The notes beneath the pieces are model-generated. The model saw only the letters and a program-made list of their open reading frames with translations, searched no databases and had not been told where the DNA came from. This document shows, in pieces, positions 60,626-64,000 of a stretch of 64,000 bases of DNA. The translations under genes and the position numbers were made by a program. Source of the stretch: Bacillus tuaregi (GTDB lineage: Bacteria > Bacillota > Bacilli > Bacillales > Cytobacillaceae); the NCBI RefSeq assembly GCF_900104575.1, contig NZ_LT629731.1, positions 2,306,689 to 2,370,688 on the forward strand. The letters run 5' to 3'. Each line of letters opens with the position of its first letter. The first letter of the stretch is position 1.

Positions 60626-61155
60626 TGACTCTTACCTCCTTCTGACATATGAACGAAGTAGGGTAATGGCTAACGCCGTCCTTCCCTAGACAATGTTGTG
60701 TTGTCATTGTCATCATTGGTACTATGACCCCCTCCGACTCCCTCTCATCCATCTACCATTTCGTTTGCACTTATAGGTTTCTGCTTTACTTTCTTGAGAA
60801 AGTGATGAGGAGGGTATCCCCAGTTCCGTTAACTACTTTCCTAACATGTCGTTCCCCTTACCCCGAGAGATTCTTCGGTACTGCTGTTCCAAGTTCTTCA
60901 CACCTTCCATGGTCTTCGCCCATATTCACAAGGCTCGACTTCTCTTTAGCCACCGTAGGTGGGTTCTTTTGACGAGACGGCAGGATTCACTTTATGTTAC
61001 AACCTGTTAGTTTGCTCGCACTCTGCTAGAGAGTTACTTTGTCACAGGGCTTCAACCTTAGAATTTCTTCACCAGTTGCCTGTCAGCTACTGAGCGTCTT
61101 GGTACTTACTCAGATTGGACTTTCACCAATTAGCAATTAACGGCTTGCTGGGCAC
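60626..61155 (-). ncRNA. 5' structural domains (I-III) of the group II intron
   Basis: This 530-nt stretch between the intron 5' end and the reverse transcriptase has no gene and fits the ribozyme's domains I to III. Secondary structure was not worked out in full. It begins GTGCCCAGC directly after the SGNH terminator tail. Confidence 0.7.
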
Positions 61156-61160
61156 GCTAA

Positions 61161-61195
61161 ATAAAAAGAACTCGACCTAGTGACGAGTTCTTTTA
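61161..61195 (-). terminator. Terminator of the SGNH hydrolase gene, now the intron 5' exon
   Basis: AAAAGAACTCG and CGAGTTCTTTT arms with a 9-nt loop, followed by TTTTTATTTA and then the intron 5' end. Confidence 0.85.
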
Positions 61196-62206
61196 ATCTG
61201 TTTCCTCCGTGCTGTTTGTTTCTTCTCTGATGACTTCGTTCAAATTTTCCAGTACACGTTCTGCAATTAATTTATAGCCGCTTGTATTTGGGTGAAAAAA
61301 GTCTTCAGCTAAAAGCTCTTTGTTCGACTCGTCAAATAAATCAGCGACTGGAATATACTCTACATTGTGAAATTCTTCTGTAACAAACCTGCCTGCCTCA
61401 TTCCAGCTATCGGAAATCATTCGGAATTCCTCTATATCGCCAAAGAATTGTTCAAATGGGTTGTAAAAGCCAACCAAGTAAATTTGTACTTCTGGATTTA
61501 GATCGTTTATTTTCTGAAAGATGTCTCTTAATCTTTCAATATATTCTTCCCTTTCCTTTTCAAAAGGCTCCAAGGTAAGGTTGGTCAAGTGACTTTTGAC
61601 CACTTTCATAATATCATTTGCACCAATTGTGATGATTACTGTATCTGCTTTTTCTATTGAGGAAGCAATCTCTTTATTATCAAGACGCTTTAGGAGCTGG
61701 TCTGTCCGATTCCCTCTTTTTCCATAGTTTTCAATTGAAATATTTAATTGATTATCTTCAAAGCTGTGCTTCAGGATTCCGACAAAGCCGCCATTCCCTG
61801 TTTCATCTCCTACTCCCTGTGTAAGCGAATCACCGATGGCCACTACTTTGAGATCTTTTTTAAACAAACGAATAGTCCCTTGTATAACTTCCCTAATTTT
61901 ATCCTTAATACCTTCTGTAAAAGTTTGCTTGCTGGAATCATGATCTGCTTCTTCTTGGCCCTCTTCCTCTGCCAGGCTAATCAATGTATCTGTGTCCAGT
62001 TGCTCTTCTTTTTTATCCGTTGCATAACTTGAAATAGTAATCTCGGAATCATTTTCTTCCGCTGCAACCATTATTTTTTCTTTTGTCGATGCTTCGATTG
62101 TCGAATTTGCTTGTTTTACTTGAGCGATATTTGAAAAAAATAGTACAAGCAAGAGACTTCCAAACAGCAGGCTGGCTAAAATAATGATGACTTTATGTTT
62201 ATGCAT
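61193..62206 (-). CDS. Secreted or membrane-anchored SGNH/GDSL hydrolase (YpmR-like)
   Basis: A 337-residue protein with an N-terminal helix (VIIILASLLFGSLLLVLFFS), an acidic linker (residues 35-110) and an SGNH hydrolase domain: block I VVAIGDSLTQGVGDE (nucleophile Ser), block III ITIGANDIM, and block V DFFHPNTSGYKLIAE (Asp and His). These are esterases or lipases acting outside the cell. It stands alone; the group II intron lies right after its terminator and does not interrupt it. Confidence 0.88.
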   Translation of the reverse strand: MHKHKVIIILASLLFGSLLLVLFFSNIAQVKQANSTIEASTKEKIMVAAEENDSEITISSYATDKKEEQLDTDTLISLAEEEGQEEADHDSSKQTFTEGIKDKIREVIQGTIRLFKKDLKVVAIGDSLTQGVGDETGNGGFVGILKHSFEDNQLNISIENYGKRGNRTDQLLKRLDNKEIASSIEKADTVIITIGANDIMKVVKSHLTNLTLEPFEKEREEYIERLRDIFQKINDLNPEVQIYLVGFYNPFEQFFGDIEEFRMISDSWNEAGRFVTEEFHNVEYIPVADLFDESNKELLAEDFFHPNTSGYKLIAERVLENLNEVIREETNSTEETD

Positions 62207-62461
62207 GATGATTCTACACCTGCCAAAATGTATTCTATATTTCTATCTTTATCTTATCATTTATGGGATTATGACGATAGGTAGAATAATATCTAAAGCT
62301 ATCTTTTTTACAAGAGATATGGATTTAATATCATTATATAAAGGTCCGATATAAAAAATGTGTGCTTTTTTGACATTTGTAAAGAATAGGTGTCAAAAAA
62401 CGATTGCTAGGTGGTTCATAAGGAAAAAGCGTACAGCCAATGAGACTGAACGCTCCCGCAA

Positions 62462-62842
62462 TTACTCAAGGCTGATACAATATAAAATGGCTTTTGATTT
62501 AGCGACAAGCTCTTGTTTATCGTTATAAATGGAACACTCCGTATGAATTAAGGTTCTGCCCTGTTTTTCAATATGGGCATGTGCAATCAAATAGGTGCCA
62601 GTAGCCGGTTTGAAAAAGGAAACATTTAAATCGACAGTTAATGCTTGTTGGATTCCATCTTCATTAGCTGGGATTAAATTGGTCATGGCGACATCTGCCA
62701 AGGAAGAAATAACACCTCCATGAACAACCCCTGCACTATTAATAAATAAATCCTTAATCAATAATCGCAATTCCAAATTGTCTTCATCAATCTTTTTGTA
62801 TTCAACACCTAAAAATTCATCCAATGGCTGCTTTATGAACAT
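62462..62842 (-). CDS. Hotdog-fold acyl-CoA thioesterase (PaaI type)
   Basis: A 126-residue protein with the PaaI/hotdog motif NSAGVVHGGVISSLADVAM and the strand-rich second half (LNVSFFKPATGTYLIAHAHI). Members hydrolyse short or aromatic acyl-CoA. No catabolic genes adjoin it, so the physiological substrate is open. Confidence 0.85.
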   Translation of the reverse strand: MFIKQPLDEFLGVEYKKIDEDNLELRLLIKDLFINSAGVVHGGVISSLADVAMTNLIPANEDGIQQALTVDLNVSFFKPATGTYLIAHAHIEKQGRTLIHTECSIYNDKQELVAKSKAILYCISLE

Positions 62843-63086
62843 ACATTCACCCCGGTAATTATAAATAACATTTTGAATATTATAACATAGTTTTATATCG
62901 CAACAGATAGTAGAATGTCAACCTTTGATGAGTATTAGGTACAGATTATTGCTATTACTATCCTGTATATATCTACTTAACTGTGATTATCTTTTATTTC
63001 CCCTAGGAATATTTTATAATGAGGTCAGTAAAGGACTGTTTTTCAAATACTACGTCAGGAAAATGGGTGCAAAAGGAGGTCATGTT

Positions 63087-63896
63087 TTGATCGTTTATGC
63101 TTTAGTAGGAAAAAGCGGTACCGGTAAAAGCACAAGTGTTTTGCAATATTGCCATGAACATAATATACCTGCGATAATAGATGACGGAATATTCATACTA
63201 AACGGAAGTAAAATCGCGGGAACCTCGGCAAAGTATGAAAAAAATTATATAAAAGCAGTGAAGCGGGCCACTTTTTTTTATGAAGATCATTGCAAGGAAG
63301 TAATGGATGCGATTCAAATGACCTGCGTTGCGAAAATCTTAGTCGTTGGAACCTCGGTCAAAATGGTTAATTTAATCGCAAGCAAGTTAGAGTTGGGAAA
63401 GATTAATAAATATGTGGACGTCTCGGAAATCCGAACAAGTATGGAAATCAATATGGCTCGTCATATGCGGAACACTCAAGGAAAGCATGTGATTCCAATT
63501 CCCTATACGCAGGTAGAAACAAACCGATTAAAGAAAATTATTCAAAAAGGGAAAAAGCTATTCTCCAAACAAGCAAAATATATCGGCGAAGTGACGGTAA
63601 TACAGCCTCGTTTTACTAAGGGTACGATTATGATACATGAAAATGTCTATCGTGATGTCATCATACATACCTGTAAAACACTCCATTTTGTTAGAAATGC
63701 AAAAATTGTTGAGAGTGATTTTAACACCTTTCAAGGTGTTACGATTGAAATCGAATTGAACTGGCAGCTTGAGAAAAACATCTATGAGCCTCTGGAGAAA
63801 GTACAGGAAATGGTGAATGAAGTGCTTCTCTCTTATTTTGAGATTGAAATGAATACAATTGATATACAGCTGGCTGCTATTAAGCTAGAAATATAG
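63087..63896 (+). CDS. P-loop ATPase-like protein with an Asp23-like C-terminal domain
   Basis: Reading from TTG 63087 (AAAGGAGG seven bases upstream) the protein has 269 residues, starting VYALVGKSGTGKSTSVLQYC, a clear Walker A motif at residues 8-16. The middle part is basic and ends in a KKIIQKGKKLFSKQ segment. From about residue 165 the pattern (IGEVTVIQPRFTKGTIMIHE, then VTIEIELNWQLEKNIYEPLE and VQEMVNEVLLSYF) resembles the Asp23/Gls24 envelope-stress domain. The frame is open back to 62925, but that part has no start signal. The combination is unusual; function unknown. Confidence 0.75.
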   Translation: MIVYALVGKSGTGKSTSVLQYCHEHNIPAIIDDGIFILNGSKIAGTSAKYEKNYIKAVKRATFFYEDHCKEVMDAIQMTCVAKILVVGTSVKMVNLIASKLELGKINKYVDVSEIRTSMEINMARHMRNTQGKHVIPIPYTQVETNRLKKIIQKGKKLFSKQAKYIGEVTVIQPRFTKGTIMIHENVYRDVIIHTCKTLHFVRNAKIVESDFNTFQGVTIEIELNWQLEKNIYEPLEKVQEMVNEVLLSYFEIEMNTIDIQLAAIKLEI

Positions 63897-63902
63897 CGAT
63901 AA

Positions 63903-63952
63903 AAAGGAAATTCCAAAAGGACGATTCAAAGCCGTCCATTTGGGTTTCCTTC
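63903..63952 (+). terminator. Terminator after the P-loop/Asp23-like gene
   Basis: A long, imperfect stem (AAGGAAA...TTTCCTT outside, GGACG/CGTCC inside) ending in a T-rich tail. Beyond it the window holds only about 48 AT-rich bases. Confidence 0.75.
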
Positions 63953-64000
63953 TATTTTTATACATTTGTGAAATTTATGATGCTTAATTTCGTTTAAAAT

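Larger units (their letters stand above)
59186..61155 (-). mobile_element. Group II intron with reverse transcriptase, inserted after a terminator
   Basis: On the minus strand the element starts GTGCCCAGC at 61155 (GUGYG-like 5' end) and ends near CTCAT at 59186. Domain V lies at 59258-59290 (AAGCCGTATGAGG stem and complement), and a domain VI stem with AGATAGCT/AGCTATC follows. The ORF lies in domain IV. The 5' exon is the terminator of the SGNH gene, the insertion preference of group IIC introns. The RT lacks an HNH endonuclease domain, also fitting that class. Confidence 0.82.

Noticed and set aside
1-64000. rRNA, tRNA, tmRNA or prophage genes
   Set aside because: No recognisable segment of any of these was found on either strand.

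Overview
The window is chromosomal DNA of a low-GC, endospore-forming Bacillaceae bacterium. The evidence is consistently Bacillus-type ribosome binding sites and T-tailed terminators, a gamma-type small acid-soluble spore protein, a CotF-type coat protein, a Spo0E-type phosphatase, a Bce-type peptide-resistance module, a YthAB-type bd oxidase, TnrA/GlnR boxes and a dispersed palindrome typical of Bacillaceae. I saw no rRNA, tRNA, CRISPR array or prophage. Everything here is read by eye from sequence; no database search was run.

Layout. 1-2640: TPP-riboswitch-controlled thiamine-salvage operon (ylmB, tenA, ABC ATPase cut by the window edge). 2752-7150: two-component system plus ABC transporter of the BceRS-BceAB type. 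7298-12001: membrane proteins and a sulfur-trafficking cluster (YrkE, YrkF and YrkI types, rhodaneses) with four decayed paralogs, repeated ATACC/GGTAT palindromes and one copy of a 226-nt structured repeat. 12196-20968: purT, an EEP-family hydrolase, an AEC transporter, an MHYT-PAS-GGDEF-EAL protein, a universal stress protein, a coat protein and an enlarged gamma-SASP. 21121-26253: bd oxidase, proline iminopeptidase, NhaC antiporter. 26318-29951: NAD salvage (pncA, pncB, nadD-like) beside an NrtR-like Nudix regulator, with two matching 17-bp palindromes. 30310-42425: second copy of the structured repeat, small and hypothetical genes, a 1135-residue membrane protein, an OsmC protein, a possible nuclease-fold protein, hemolysin III and an ABC exporter. 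43065-47704: a carboxynorspermidine-dehydrogenase-like enzyme, glnA with two TnrA/GlnR boxes, and mqo.

48042-64000: a dispersed palindrome, a universal stress protein, an IS607-family element (serine recombinase TnpA plus TnpB), a Dph6-like ATP pyrophosphatase, an MMPL exporter with a secreted YhgE-like partner beside a TetR gene broken by one amber codon, an MscS channel, a TerC protein, a group II intron inserted just after a terminator, an SGNH hydrolase, a thioesterase, and a P-loop protein with an Asp23-like tail.

The most interesting signals are the paired structured repeats, the decaying sulfur cluster with shared operators and an A7 slippery site, the self-contained NrtR/NAD regulon, the TetR nonsense mutation, the P-loop/Asp23-like protein and a possible structured RNA at about 42585-42960.
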